Positions 1 to 6,740 of a DNA stretch of 9,114 nucleotides are shown here, one piece after another (the first letter of the stretch is position 1; every line of letters begins with the position of its first letter). Source of the stretch: an uncultured Collinsella sp. (GTDB lineage: Bacteria; Actinomycetota; Coriobacteriia; Coriobacteriales; Coriobacteriaceae); the NCBI GenBank assembly GCA_900546455.1, contig URCS01000069.1, positions 1 through 9,114 of the forward strand, written 5' to 3'. A program made the position numbers and the translations under genes. Under the pieces are notes generated by a model. That model did no database searches. It was given only the letters and a program-made list of their open reading frames with translations, and was not told the origin of the DNA.

Positions 1-365
1 CGCTGGGCCTGCCGCAGGTGGAAAGCCTGCTGGCAAGCGTCGCCGGCGTGGGTGGCGGAGCGGTCGCGGTGGGCGAGACTCTGCCGTGCGAGCTGTTCCG
101 CGAGGCGCTCGAGGCCTTGGACCCCGAGGCGGTGCTACTGCTCGACAACAACGCGGCCGATGCCATGCGCGAGACCTACGCCGATATGCTCGTGGCGATC
201 GATGACTTCGACACCGCCATGCTCAAGCCCGGCCTGGTCGCCCATGTGCAGGGCCGCCGCGTGCTCGCGCTCGACGGCTTTGAGGCGGCGCTCACTGACA
301 AAGCCGCCAAGCAGCGCATGTGGGCATACATCAAGCAGCTGACCCCGGCAGCCGCTCCGCTGTAG
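1..365 (+). CDS. C-terminal part of an unrecognised protein
   Basis: The reading frame is open from the window edge (first full codon at position 3) to TAG at 363-365, leaving about 120 residues. The internal GTG at 18 is probably not the true start, because the frame stays open before it. The visible part is soluble-looking and alanine/leucine-rich, with no membrane segment. It contains LEALDPEAVLLLDNN and later PGLVAHVQGRRVLALDGFEAAL. An alternation of predicted strands and helices near a DPE/D motif, ending in a helix (WAYIKQLTP), would loosely suit the C-terminal lobe of a periplasmic-binding-type or other Rossmann-like fold, but this is only a guess from texture. No signature residues identify a family, so I assign no function. 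It converges on the kinase gene with 60 bp between the stop codons. The frame and G/C-rich third positions support it as a real gene. Confidence 0.7.
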   Translation, partial: LGLPQVESLLASVAGVGGGAVAVGETLPCELFREALEALDPEAVLLLDNNAADAMRETYADMLVAIDDFDTAMLKPGLVAHVQGRRVLALDGFEAALTDKAAKQRMWAYIKQLTPAAAPL

Positions 366-425
366 CGGACCGGCGCTGGCAAGGTGGCCCCGGCGGGCCG
401 AGCATGCCGGCAGCTTGTCGCGTCC

Positions 426-1703
426 CTACATCACGGCACGCAGCTCAAATCGGTCGCCGTGAATGCGGAACTGGCAGTTGCCGTTCATGCGCTCGACGGC
501 GAGCTTAATGCTCTTGGTGCCAAAGCCGTGGCCGGCGTGCTGGGCCACGGGCATGCCGTCAACCATACGCGGCGGGCGGTCAAACGTGTTAGAGACCAAA
601 AGCAGCAGCTGCCCGTCTTCGTAGCGCAGGTCCAGATCGACGAATCGTTTGCCCTGGGGAGCGGCGCTCGCGGCGACGATGGCGTTGTCCAGGGCATTCG
701 AGAGCACGCTAAACAGGTCGACATCGGCCACATGGACGTTCTCTGGCACGGCGGCGCGCAGGTCGGCGGTGATACCGTTTCGGTTGATATCGGAGCTAAA
801 TGACGAAAGCACGATGTTGACCGTTTCGTTGGCACAGTAGCGGCGCACGGCGGTGCGGTCGTTTGTCTCACAGAGTTCGTTGATGCGCCCGAGCGCCTCG
901 TCGACGTGACCCTCTTCGATTAAAACCGCAAGGCCGCGCAGGAAGTGCCGCATGTCATGGCGCAGAACCGAAAGCTCGCGTCCAGATTGACGCCAAGCCT
1001 CGAGCTCTTTGATGGCGGCGCTGTCGCGGGTTTCGAGCATCCAGCGCTCTCGCTCGGCGGTTTCCTTTTCTTCGTATTCGCGCAGGTAAACGGCGAGGAA
1101 CATAAGGTAGAACGCGCAGAGCGCAAAGGCCAAAAACTCAACCGTCACCACCGAGCCCGAGTGGAACAGCGTGGTGTAGACGTTGGTGGCATAGTCAAAG
1201 ACGTAATAGACGAGCGGCAGGATTAAAAGGATGCCCAGCTCGGTGGTGCTTTTAATCGCCAAGCGCGGACCGATGTCGCCGGCCCAATGCAACAGGACGG
1301 CAAAGACGGCGAGTGTGGTCGCGATGCGCGCCAGATAGTATGCGATCTGAGAACCGGTTGCGGCAAATGCGGCGATGCCCATCCAATTGCTGAATTGGCA
1401 GCTCAGATAGGCGCTGGTGACGCCCAACGCCGCGAGCAGCGGACTCAGGCGGTAGCGCGCGCACAGGTAGATGACGAGCGGCAGATGCACGACGAGCGGA
1501 TAGACCTGACGGGCAAAAAGCTCTCCGCCAACGACATTGGCGATCGAAAAGGCAGCGCCGGTCACGACGCCGACCCCCAGCAGCTCAAGCGCATGACGCC
1601 GGTTGATTTCGATACCGCACAGCGCCGCCGAGGCAAAGACGCCAAAGAGCAGCGTCGTGGCGTGGTGGATTGCCCAAAGGACCATTTCGACCGAGGAGAC
1701 CAT
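426..1703 (-). CDS. membrane sensor histidine kinase, GHKL/AgrC-like
   Basis: This is a 425-residue sensor kinase expected to autophosphorylate in response to an extracellular or membrane signal and pass the phosphate to the LytTR regulator encoded just before it. Residues 1-207 are strongly hydrophobic and hold about six or seven membrane segments (roughly 8-30, 40-60, 68-85, 88-108, 118-142, 155-172, 186-207). A charged, probably coiled-coil stretch follows at about 208-245. The phospho-acceptor motif LRHDMRHFLRGL places the histidine at residue 249. The ATP-binding domain has an N-box (SNALDNAIVAA, N336 and N340) and a late glycine motif, GHGFGTKSI, at 391-399. This layout matches HPK10-type kinases such as AgrC and its relatives. 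Its ATG shares one base with the regulator's TGA (TGATG), so the two are probably translationally coupled. The nature of the signal is unknown. Confidence 0.92.
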   Translation of the reverse strand: MVSSVEMVLWAIHHATTLLFGVFASAALCGIEINRRHALELLGVGVVTGAAFSIANVVGGELFARQVYPLVVHLPLVIYLCARYRLSPLLAALGVTSAYLSCQFSNWMGIAAFAATGSQIAYYLARIATTLAVFAVLLHWAGDIGPRLAIKSTTELGILLILPLVYYVFDYATNVYTTLFHSGSVVTVEFLAFALCAFYLMFLAVYLREYEEKETAERERWMLETRDSAAIKELEAWRQSGRELSVLRHDMRHFLRGLAVLIEEGHVDEALGRINELCETNDRTAVRRYCANETVNIVLSSFSSDINRNGITADLRAAVPENVHVADVDLFSVLSNALDNAIVAASAAPQGKRFVDLDLRYEDGQLLLLVSNTFDRPPRMVDGMPVAQHAGHGFGTKSIKLAVERMNGNCQFRIHGDRFELRAVM

Positions 1704-2425
1704 CAGTGTCTCCCACCCTCAAAGCGCACCGCAAAGTAGGCGTCTTGGAACCCCTGCTTGCTGCTGCGCGACAGCGGAATGCACGCGCCGGAGCGCATGA
1801 CGATGTCCGTGCGATCGAAGTGGTCGATGTTGCGCAAGTTGACCTGGTAGCTACGGTGGCATTTAAAGAAGGTGGCATTTTGCGCCAAACGGTCCTCGAC
1901 GCTGCGGAACGACTCGAGTGCCTCGATATCGCGTCCGTCGCGCAGGTGGAAGACCACGTGCTTGTTGCGCGCCTCGGCATATTCGATGTCGGACAGGCGC
2001 AGGGCGTGGTAGCCAAAGGAAGTTTTGATGACGAGTTCGTCGGTCTCTGCCGGACGCATGCTCAAAAGCTCGTCGAGCAGTTGCGCCAGGCGCTCGTAGG
2101 CCACGGGCTTGAGCAGGTAATCGAAGGCGTGGACCTCGTAGGATTCCAGCGCGAACTCGGGCGACGAGGTGAGGAACACCAGGCGCACGGCGGTGTCGGC
2201 CTGGCGCAGTTCGCGTGCGGTGTCCATGCCGTTGACGAGCGGCATGATCATGTCGAGCAGGATGATGTCGGCGCGCGATGCGGCATGGCGGGCCAGCAGG
2301 TCCTCGCCGCGCGTGACGAGCGCAACATCGACCGCCGTGCCCGTCTCGGTCGACCAACGGTCGATCATCCGGTGCAGTCTATCTAGAAAAGCGACATCAT
2401 CGTCGCAGGCAATAATCTTGAGCAT
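1703..2425 (-). CDS. LytTR-family response regulator
   Basis: This is a 240-residue DNA-binding response regulator, the first gene of the operon with the kinase. The receiver domain (residues 1 to about 120) shows the acidic cluster CDDD at 7-10, the phospho-acceptor D58 in ILLDMIMP, T86 in FLTSS and the lysine-proline pair K106-P107 in YLLKP. A LytTR domain follows at about 130-235. It includes a DIEYAEARNKHVVFHL segment and the typical FFKCHRSYQVNLRNID segment at 186-201. This family (AgrA, LytR, ComE relatives) binds direct repeats in DNA and often controls peptide-signalling, bacteriocin or cell-wall functions. The start at 2425 is preceded by AAGGGGG about seven bases upstream, which supports it. 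The target genes cannot be told from this window. No agrB-like or peptide-precursor gene lies next to it. Confidence 0.95.
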   Translation of the reverse strand: MLKIIACDDDVAFLDRLHRMIDRWSTETGTAVDVALVTRGEDLLARHAASRADIILLDMIMPLVNGMDTARELRQADTAVRLVFLTSSPEFALESYEVHAFDYLLKPVAYERLAQLLDELLSMRPAETDELVIKTSFGYHALRLSDIEYAEARNKHVVFHLRDGRDIEALESFRSVEDRLAQNATFFKCHRSYQVNLRNIDHFDRTDIVMRSGACIPLSRSSKQGFQDAYFAVRFEGGRH

Positions 2426-2632
2426 TCGGCCCCCTTAAGTAGTTCGATTTTGCCACATCGGGCACGCGCCGCTTGCGGGGGTGCGGACCGTTTGCGCCCC
2501 ACGGCGTGCAGCTCGCGCCAAGCGGTGTTGCGGTGGCGAAAGATGCCTCCTGCGCTATCGAAAGCCCGGCTATCCTCAGCTTGCCAGTTCGAAAATGGAC
2601 CTGCCGCATGATTGAATCTTTATTTCAACTTC
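2426..2632. other. divergent intergenic region between regulator operon and nadA
   Basis: About 200 bp lie between the regulator gene and the operator palindrome. The stretch is G/C-rich with several short inverted repeats, for example CCGCTTGCGG near 2470. I found no convincing promoter for the minus-strand regulator operon; a core promoter is expected here but no -35/-10 pair with good spacing stands out. A 70-codon minus-strand frame covers part of the region (2609-2397), but it runs into the regulator start, has low-complexity composition and no convincing ribosome site, so I read it as non-coding. Confidence 0.6.
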
Positions 2633-2676
2633 ACACCTAGGTTTACAGCTGTCTTGTCAGCTGTAAACCTAGGTGT
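2633..2676. promoter_or_regulatory. 44-bp perfect palindrome, probable NiaR operator
   Basis: The arm ACACCTAGGTTTACAGCTG (2633-2651) is repeated exactly as its reverse complement at 2658-2676, with a 6-base spacer TCTTGT. Each arm contains smaller palindromes: ACCTAGGT in both arms, ACAGCTGT at 2645-2652, and CAGCTG again at 2658-2663. The element lies 41 bp before the nadA ATG and covers the -35 box and spacer of the best promoter candidate, so a bound protein would block transcription. NiaR-family repressors are known to bind palindromes before nadABC genes and niacin transporters. The last gene of this operon is a NiaR homologue, so it is the natural ligand. Binding itself is inferred. 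Confidence 0.8.
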
Positions 2677-2682
2677 CATACT
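2654..2682 (+). promoter_or_regulatory. predicted nadA operon promoter
   Basis: TTGTCA (2654-2659) differs from the -35 consensus by one base. After exactly 17 bp comes CATACT (2677-2682), which matches four of six bases of the -10 consensus. Transcription would start near 2689 and give a leader of roughly 30 nt. The -35 box sits in the spacer and right arm of the palindrome, as expected for a repressor site. With this start point the palindrome would not be transcribed, which argues that it acts as DNA rather than as an RNA structure. Confidence 0.55.
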
Positions 2683-2704
2683 AAAGCCCCAAGATTCGCC
2701 AAAA

Positions 2705-2712
2705 GAGAGGGG
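2705..2712 (+). promoter_or_regulatory. ribosome binding site deciding the nadA start
   Basis: GAGAGGGG lies five bases before the ATG at 2718. An in-frame TTG at 2715 would leave only two bases of spacing, so the ATG is the better start. Confidence 0.7.
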
Positions 2713-2717
2713 CCTTG

Positions 2718-3743
2718 ATGGCACAGAGCGCGAACATGGATGCGTCGGAGCTTGCACGCGATATCGCGGCCGGCCTGGCATCGGCAACGACGGCAACGGA
2801 GCGTGCGGCACTGGTGCCCGCAGAGCTCGTCGAGGCCATTCAGCAACTAAAAACCCAACGTGACGCGGTGATCCTGGCGCACTATTACGTGGCGCCCGAG
2901 GTGCAGGCCGTTGCCGATTACGTCGGCGATAGCTTCTACCTGGCAAAGCTCGCCAAGAGCCTGCCGCAGCAGACTATCGTGCTGTGCGGCGTGGAGTTTA
3001 TGGGCGAGAGCGCCAAGCTGCTCAATCCCACCAAGACCGTGCTGCTGCCCGAGCCGGGTGCGGACTGCCCCATGGCGCACATGGTCAAGCGCGAGACGGT
3101 CGACGCCGCCCGCGCCGAGTATGGCGACGACCTGGCCGTGGTGTGCTACGTCAACTCGACGGTCGAGATCAAGAGCTGGAGTGACGTGTGCGTTACCAGC
3201 TCCAACGCCGTCAAGATCGTGTCCGAGCTGCCGCAGCAACATGTCCTGTTCATCCCCGACCAAAACCTCGGTCGCTTCGTAGCCGAGCAGGTGCCGCAAA
3301 AGCACGTCATCCTCAACAATGGCTATTGCCCGCGCCACCACGTCATCACCGTCGAGCAGATCGTTGACGCGCAGGAAGCGCATCCCGACGCGCTCGTACT
3401 GGCGCACCCCGAGTGCAAAGCCGACGTGCTGGCCGAGGCCGACTACATCGGCTCCACCGCCGGCATCATCAAGTATGCCGAGGAGTCGGACGCGAGCGAG
3501 TTCATCATCGTGACGGTCCGCGGCGTGCTCTACGAGCTCGAACGCCGCTGCCAGGGCACCGGCAAGAAGTTCTACTTCCCCGCGGTGCAGCCCACCTGCG
3601 TCAACATGGATCTCATCACGCTCGAAAAGCTCGTGCACTGCCTGGAGACGGGCGAGGGCGAGGTGCAGATTGGCGTGTCGGACGAGGCCGCCGATCAGGC
3701 CAAGCTCACGCTCGACCGCATGCTCGAGTACGCGGCGCGCTAA
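2718..3743 (+). CDS. nadA: quinolinate synthase NadA
   Basis: A 341-residue cytosolic [4Fe-4S] enzyme that condenses iminoaspartate with dihydroxyacetone phosphate to give quinolinate, the second step of de novo NAD synthesis. Family signatures are clear: VILAHYYVAPEVQAVADYVGDS at 51-72, LCGVEFMGESAKLL at 89-102, NNGYCPRHHVI at 200-210, HPEC at 230-233 and VQPTCVNM at 290-297. By position, the three cluster-ligating cysteines of the family correspond to C90, C204 and C294. The length is normal. The first 35 or so residues are a less conserved extension before the catalytic core. It is the first gene of a nadA-nadB-nadC-niaR operon and sits directly behind the predicted niacin-responsive operator. 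A 56-bp gap holding a hairpin separates it from nadB, the only substantial gap in the operon. Confidence 0.98.
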   Translation: MAQSANMDASELARDIAAGLASATTATERAALVPAELVEAIQQLKTQRDAVILAHYYVAPEVQAVADYVGDSFYLAKLAKSLPQQTIVLCGVEFMGESAKLLNPTKTVLLPEPGADCPMAHMVKRETVDAARAEYGDDLAVVCYVNSTVEIKSWSDVCVTSSNAVKIVSELPQQHVLFIPDQNLGRFVAEQVPQKHVILNNGYCPRHHVITVEQIVDAQEAHPDALVLAHPECKADVLAEADYIGSTAGIIKYAEESDASEFIIVTVRGVLYELERRCQGTGKKFYFPAVQPTCVNMDLITLEKLVHCLETGEGEVQIGVSDEAADQAKLTLDRMLEYAAR

Positions 3744-3748
3744 GCCAA

Positions 3749-3779
3749 TGTGGCATGAGGGACCATCCCTTATGCCACA
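3749..3779 (+). repeat. nadA-nadB intercistronic hairpin
   Basis: Arms TGTGGCATGAGGGA (3749-3762) and TCCCTTATGCCACA (3766-3779) form a 14-bp stem around a 3-base CCA loop. The single mismatch becomes a G-U pair in the mRNA. No U-run follows, so it is not a standard intrinsic terminator. It ends six bases before the nadB ribosome site, so it could stabilise or process the upstream nadA message or affect nadB initiation. It may also be one copy of a dispersed palindromic repeat. Confidence 0.75.
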
Positions 3780-3785
3780 GTACAA

Positions 3786-3794
3786 GGGAGAGGA
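3786..3794 (+). promoter_or_regulatory. ribosome binding site deciding the GTG start of nadB
   Basis: GGGAGAGGA ends five bases before GTG at 3800. The frame is open far upstream into nadA, so this site is the main reason to choose the GTG rather than an earlier start or the later ATG at 3825. Confidence 0.7.
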
Positions 3795-3799
3795 TTCCT

Positions 3800-5176
3800 G
3801 TGGAAACCAAGCAATACCCCGATATGGAGTGCGACGTCGTCATTGCCGGCTGCGGCGTAGCGGGCCTGTACGCGGCTCTCAACCTGCCGACGAGCACGCG
3901 CGTGATCATGCTCTCCAAGGGCGCGGTCGACGAGTGCGATTCGATGCTCGCGCAGGGCGGCATCTGCGTACTGCCCGAAGGCTCGGACTACGATGCCTTC
4001 TTTGAGGACACCATGCACGCCGGCCATTACGAGAACCGCCGCGAGAGTGTTGACATCATGATTCGCTCGAGCCGCTCGGTCATCAACGACCTGCTGGCCA
4101 TGGGCGTGGATTTTGAGCGCAAGGCCGACGGCAGCCTCGACTTTACCCGCGAGGGCGCGCACAGCCGCCCGCGTATCGCCTTCCATGCCGACATCACCGG
4201 CAAGGAGATCACGACTAAGCTGCTCCAGGCCGTCCGCAAGCTGGACAACGTGCAGATTTTGGAGCACGTGGCCATGACCGACATCCTGACGGTCGTGCGC
4301 GATGGGGCCACGGTGTGCACTGGTGTCGTTGCCGTTTCCGTGGACGAGGACAACTCGGTTCGTCCCGCCGACGAGCTGACAAATGCCGCTAAGGACGTGC
4401 ATACCGGTAAGCCGTTTAAGATCCATGCCCGCCATACGCTGTGGGCAACGGGCGGTATCGGTGGCGTGTACGACCATTCGACCAACTACCCGCAGCTCAC
4501 CGGTGACGCCTGCTATATCGCGCAGGAGCACGGCATCACGATGGAGCACCTGGACTACGTGCAGATTCACCCCACGGGCCTGTTCTCGCCGCAGCCGGGT
4601 CGCACGTTTCTGATCAGCGAAAGCTGCCGCGGCGAGGGCGCGATTCTGCTCAATGCCGCCGGCGAGCGTTTTACCGACGAGTTGCAGCCGCGCGACGTTG
4701 TTGCCGCCGCCATCCGCGAGCAGATGAAGCAGGACGGCACCGAGCACGAATGGCTGAGCTTTGCCCCCGTCGATCGCGACGTGGTGACCGGACACTTTGC
4801 CAATATCCGCGCGCGCTGCCTGGAGGATGGCCGCGACATCCTGGACGAGCCCATTCCCGTCACGCCTACGCAGCACTACTTTATGGGCGGTGTATGGGTC
4901 GACAAGGACGGCCGCACCTCGATGCCCGAGCTCTACGCCGCGGGCGAGACGGCCTGCAACGGCGTTCACGGCAAAAACCGCCTGGCTTCCAACAGTCTGC
5001 TCGAGTCCCTGGTTTGGGGCCGTCGCGCCGCTTGGCGTATGCGCACCGGCGAGCCGCTTGCCGTGGAGCAGGCGGGCGAGCCCGCGCTTGATGGCCGTCA
5101 TCGCGCCCTGAGCGCCGACTCCCTGGCAATCGATGATTTGGCCCGTGCCGCCGGTACGCAGGCCGTGGAGGAGTAG
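3800..5176 (+). CDS. nadB: L-aspartate oxidase NadB, short form
   Basis: A 458-residue FAD-dependent enzyme that oxidises L-aspartate to iminoaspartate, the substrate of NadA. The N-terminal dinucleotide-binding motif is DVVIAGCGVAGLYAA (12-26). Next comes DSMLAQGGI (47-55), the fumarate reductase/NadB family flavin-binding segment. Substrate-side motifs are VQIHPTG (254-260, H257), ESCRGEGA (274-281), RDVVAAAI (298-305) and HYFMGGV (359-365). The end of the FAD domain is LYAAGETACNGVHGKNRLASNSLLESLVWGRRAA. Only about 48 residues follow, so the helical C-terminal domain (fumarate reductase/succinate dehydrogenase C-terminal type) present in the roughly 540-residue E. coli enzyme is essentially missing. 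Shorter NadB proteins are known in other anaerobes. The GTG start is chosen from the ribosome site. The family name is certain from position beside nadA and nadC; a fumarate reductase flavoprotein is much less likely. Confidence 0.95.
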   Translation: METKQYPDMECDVVIAGCGVAGLYAALNLPTSTRVIMLSKGAVDECDSMLAQGGICVLPEGSDYDAFFEDTMHAGHYENRRESVDIMIRSSRSVINDLLAMGVDFERKADGSLDFTREGAHSRPRIAFHADITGKEITTKLLQAVRKLDNVQILEHVAMTDILTVVRDGATVCTGVVAVSVDEDNSVRPADELTNAAKDVHTGKPFKIHARHTLWATGGIGGVYDHSTNYPQLTGDACYIAQEHGITMEHLDYVQIHPTGLFSPQPGRTFLISESCRGEGAILLNAAGERFTDELQPRDVVAAAIREQMKQDGTEHEWLSFAPVDRDVVTGHFANIRARCLEDGRDILDEPIPVTPTQHYFMGGVWVDKDGRTSMPELYAAGETACNGVHGKNRLASNSLLESLVWGRRAAWRMRTGEPLAVEQAGEPALDGRHRALSADSLAIDDLARAAGTQAVEE

Positions 5177-5179
5177 ACC

Positions 5180-6040
5180 ATGAATCCCATTACCATGAAG
5201 CTTGTCGTCGATGATCTGATTCTGCAGGCGCTGCGCGAGGACATTACGTTTGAGGACGTGAGCACGGCGAGCGTGTGTCCCACGGCGCGTCCCGCCACGG
5301 TGGAGCTTATCGCCAAGGCCGATGGCATCATCGCGGGCTTGGATGTGTTCGCCCGTACCTTTGAGCTGCTGGATTCGCAGAGCTCCGTGTTGTTTGATGT
5401 CGCGGATGGCGACGAGGTGCACGCCGGCGATCACGTGGGCCAGGTTCGCGGCGACGCGCGTGTACTGCTTTCGGGCGAGCGCGTGGCACTCAACTACCTG
5501 CAGCGCATGAGCGGTATCGCCACCTATACGCACAGGATGGCCTCGGCGCTCGAGGGCACCAAGACGGTGCTCGTCGACACGCGCAAGACCACGCCGGGCA
5601 TGCGCGTCTTCGAGAAGGCCGCGGTCGAGATCGGCGGCGGCAGCAACCACCGTTATAACCTGTCGACGGCTGTCATGCTCAAGGACAACCACATCGACGC
5701 CGCCGGTGGCGTGGCGCGCGCGATTGAGATGGCGCGCGCCCACGCGTCGTTTACCACGACGGTCGAGATTGAGTGCGAGAACCTGGATATGGTGCGCGAG
5801 GCCGTGGAGGCCGGTGCCGACATTATCATGTTCGACAACATGACCCATGACGACATGGCCGCCGCCATCGAGCTTATCGCCGGTCGCGCCAAGACCGAGT
5901 GCTCGGGCAATGTGGACGCCGACAACATTCGCGCCCTGGCTGATCTGGGCGTCGACTACATTAGCTCGGGCGCCCTGACGCACTCCGCGCCGATCCTCGA
6001 CCTCTCGCTTAAGCACCTGCGTCTGCTGGACGGTAAATAA
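5180..6040 (+). CDS. nadC: nicotinate-nucleotide pyrophosphorylase (quinolinate phosphoribosyltransferase) NadC
   Basis: A 286-residue enzyme that joins quinolinate and PRPP to give nicotinate mononucleotide, CO2 and pyrophosphate, completing the de novo branch in the cytosol. It has the usual QPRTase layout of an N-terminal sandwich domain and a C-terminal barrel. Signatures include GERVALNYLQRMSGIAT (99-115), DTRKTTPGMR (133-142), GGGSNHRYNL (152-161), KDNH (168-171), VEIECEN (195-201), IIMFDNM (215-221), ECSGNV (240-245) and SSGALTHS (262-269). The conserved basic and acidic active-site residues of the family are all present. The length is typical. The gene begins three bases after the nadB stop, with its ribosome site GGAGGAG lying inside the end of nadB, so the two are translated from one message. 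Confidence 0.98.
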   Translation: MNPITMKLVVDDLILQALREDITFEDVSTASVCPTARPATVELIAKADGIIAGLDVFARTFELLDSQSSVLFDVADGDEVHAGDHVGQVRGDARVLLSGERVALNYLQRMSGIATYTHRMASALEGTKTVLVDTRKTTPGMRVFEKAAVEIGGGSNHRYNLSTAVMLKDNHIDAAGGVARAIEMARAHASFTTTVEIECENLDMVREAVEAGADIIMFDNMTHDDMAAAIELIAGRAKTECSGNVDADNIRALADLGVDYISSGALTHSAPILDLSLKHLRLLDGK

Positions 6041-6585
6041 TGAACGCCCGCGAGCGTCGCCGTGCCATCATGGCCGTGCTCGAGGGAGCCAAGGGGCCCG
6101 TATCGGGCAGCGCGCTTGCCCGCGAGGTGGGTGTGAGCCGCCAGGTCGTGGTGCAGGACATCGCCCTGCTGCGCGCCGATGGGCACGATATCGTGGCGAC
6201 CAACCGCGGCTACGTGCTGCAGGAGGCCCCCAGCAGCCCCGCTGTGCCCACGCGCTTGGTCAAGGTTCGCCACGGCGTGGAGCAGGCAGGCGATGAGCTT
6301 ACGAGTATCGTCGACGCCGGTGGTGCCGTGCTCAACGTGATCGTCAATCACCGCGTGTACGGTAAGATCACGGCCGACCTGGACATCCGCAATCGTCGCG
6401 ATGTTGAGCGCTACCTGCACGATATCGAGAGCGGCAAGAGCTTCCCACTGCTGACGGTGACCAGCGGCTATCACTTCCATCGCATTGCGGCAGAAGACGA
6501 GCAGACCCTCGACGAGATCGAGGCCATACTCAAGGAAAAGGGCTACTTGGCAGATCTGATGCCCTACGAGGACGATCTATCGTAG
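6040..6585 (+). CDS. niaR: NiaR-type niacin-responsive transcriptional repressor
   Basis: A 181-residue regulator with an N-terminal winged helix-turn-helix (about 4-60; recognition region ALAREVGVSRQVVVQDIALLR) and a C-terminal 3H ligand-binding domain (about 72-175). NiaR (YrxA) proteins repress NAD synthesis and niacin uptake genes when nicotinate is bound. The metal ligands known from the Thermotoga maritima protein (H79, E87, H146, H148) correspond, shifted by one, to H78, E86, H145 and H147 here; H104 in VNHRVYG is also a family histidine. The ATG overlaps the nadC TAA by one base (TAATG) and has no strong ribosome site, which points to coupling to nadC translation. Being last in the operon, it would control its own synthesis through the palindrome before nadA. 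The family call is firm; the effector and DNA site are inferred. Confidence 0.93.
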   Translation: MNARERRRAIMAVLEGAKGPVSGSALAREVGVSRQVVVQDIALLRADGHDIVATNRGYVLQEAPSSPAVPTRLVKVRHGVEQAGDELTSIVDAGGAVLNVIVNHRVYGKITADLDIRNRRDVERYLHDIESGKSFPLLTVTSGYHFHRIAAEDEQTLDEIEAILKEKGYLADLMPYEDDLS

Positions 6586-6595
6586 CCGACGCTGC

Positions 6596-6696
6596 AAACG
6601 TCTCTAAGCGGCAATCTGACGTTCAATCGTCGGTCGCGTACCACAAAGTACGCTTCCCTCCTCTTTCACGTCACCTTGCTCGCTTAGGGACGTTTT
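6596..6696. repeat. about 100-nt nested inverted repeat
   Basis: Starting 11 bases after the niaR stop, AAACGTCTCTAAGCG (6596-6610) pairs with CGCTTAGGGACGTTT (6681-6695): 14 matches of 15, the exception a G-U pair. Inside that, GCAA (6611-6614) pairs with TTGC (6676-6679), TGACGT (6617-6622) with ACGTCA (6668-6673), and GCGTAC (6636-6641) with GTACGC (6648-6653) around a CACAAA loop. Only a short T-run (6693-6696) follows, so terminator activity is doubtful. It could be a dispersed palindromic element, a structured 3' end that protects the operon message, or a small RNA. I do not recognise a named family. Confidence 0.65.
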
Positions 6697-6740
6697 CGCT
6701 GACGTGAGCTCAACCTGCGACGGTGCCAAATTAGTTATCA

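Noticed and set aside
356..369. TCCGCTGTAGCGGA palindrome across the stop of the first gene, as a terminator
   Set aside because: The stem is only five or six bp with a tiny loop and no T-run on either strand. The 60-bp convergent gap shows no good terminator.
2440..2594. Two AGTTCGA copies (near 2442 and 2586) as possible LytTR binding repeats
   Set aside because: They are about 140 bp apart rather than the 10-13 bp spacing expected for LytTR direct repeats, and seven bases recur easily by chance.
3770..6016. 748-codon open frame on the minus strand opposite nadB and nadC
   Set aside because: It is the antisense shadow of two certain genes; its composition (many H, G, V, R) is typical of the reverse frame of high-GC coding DNA, and it has no recognisable motif.
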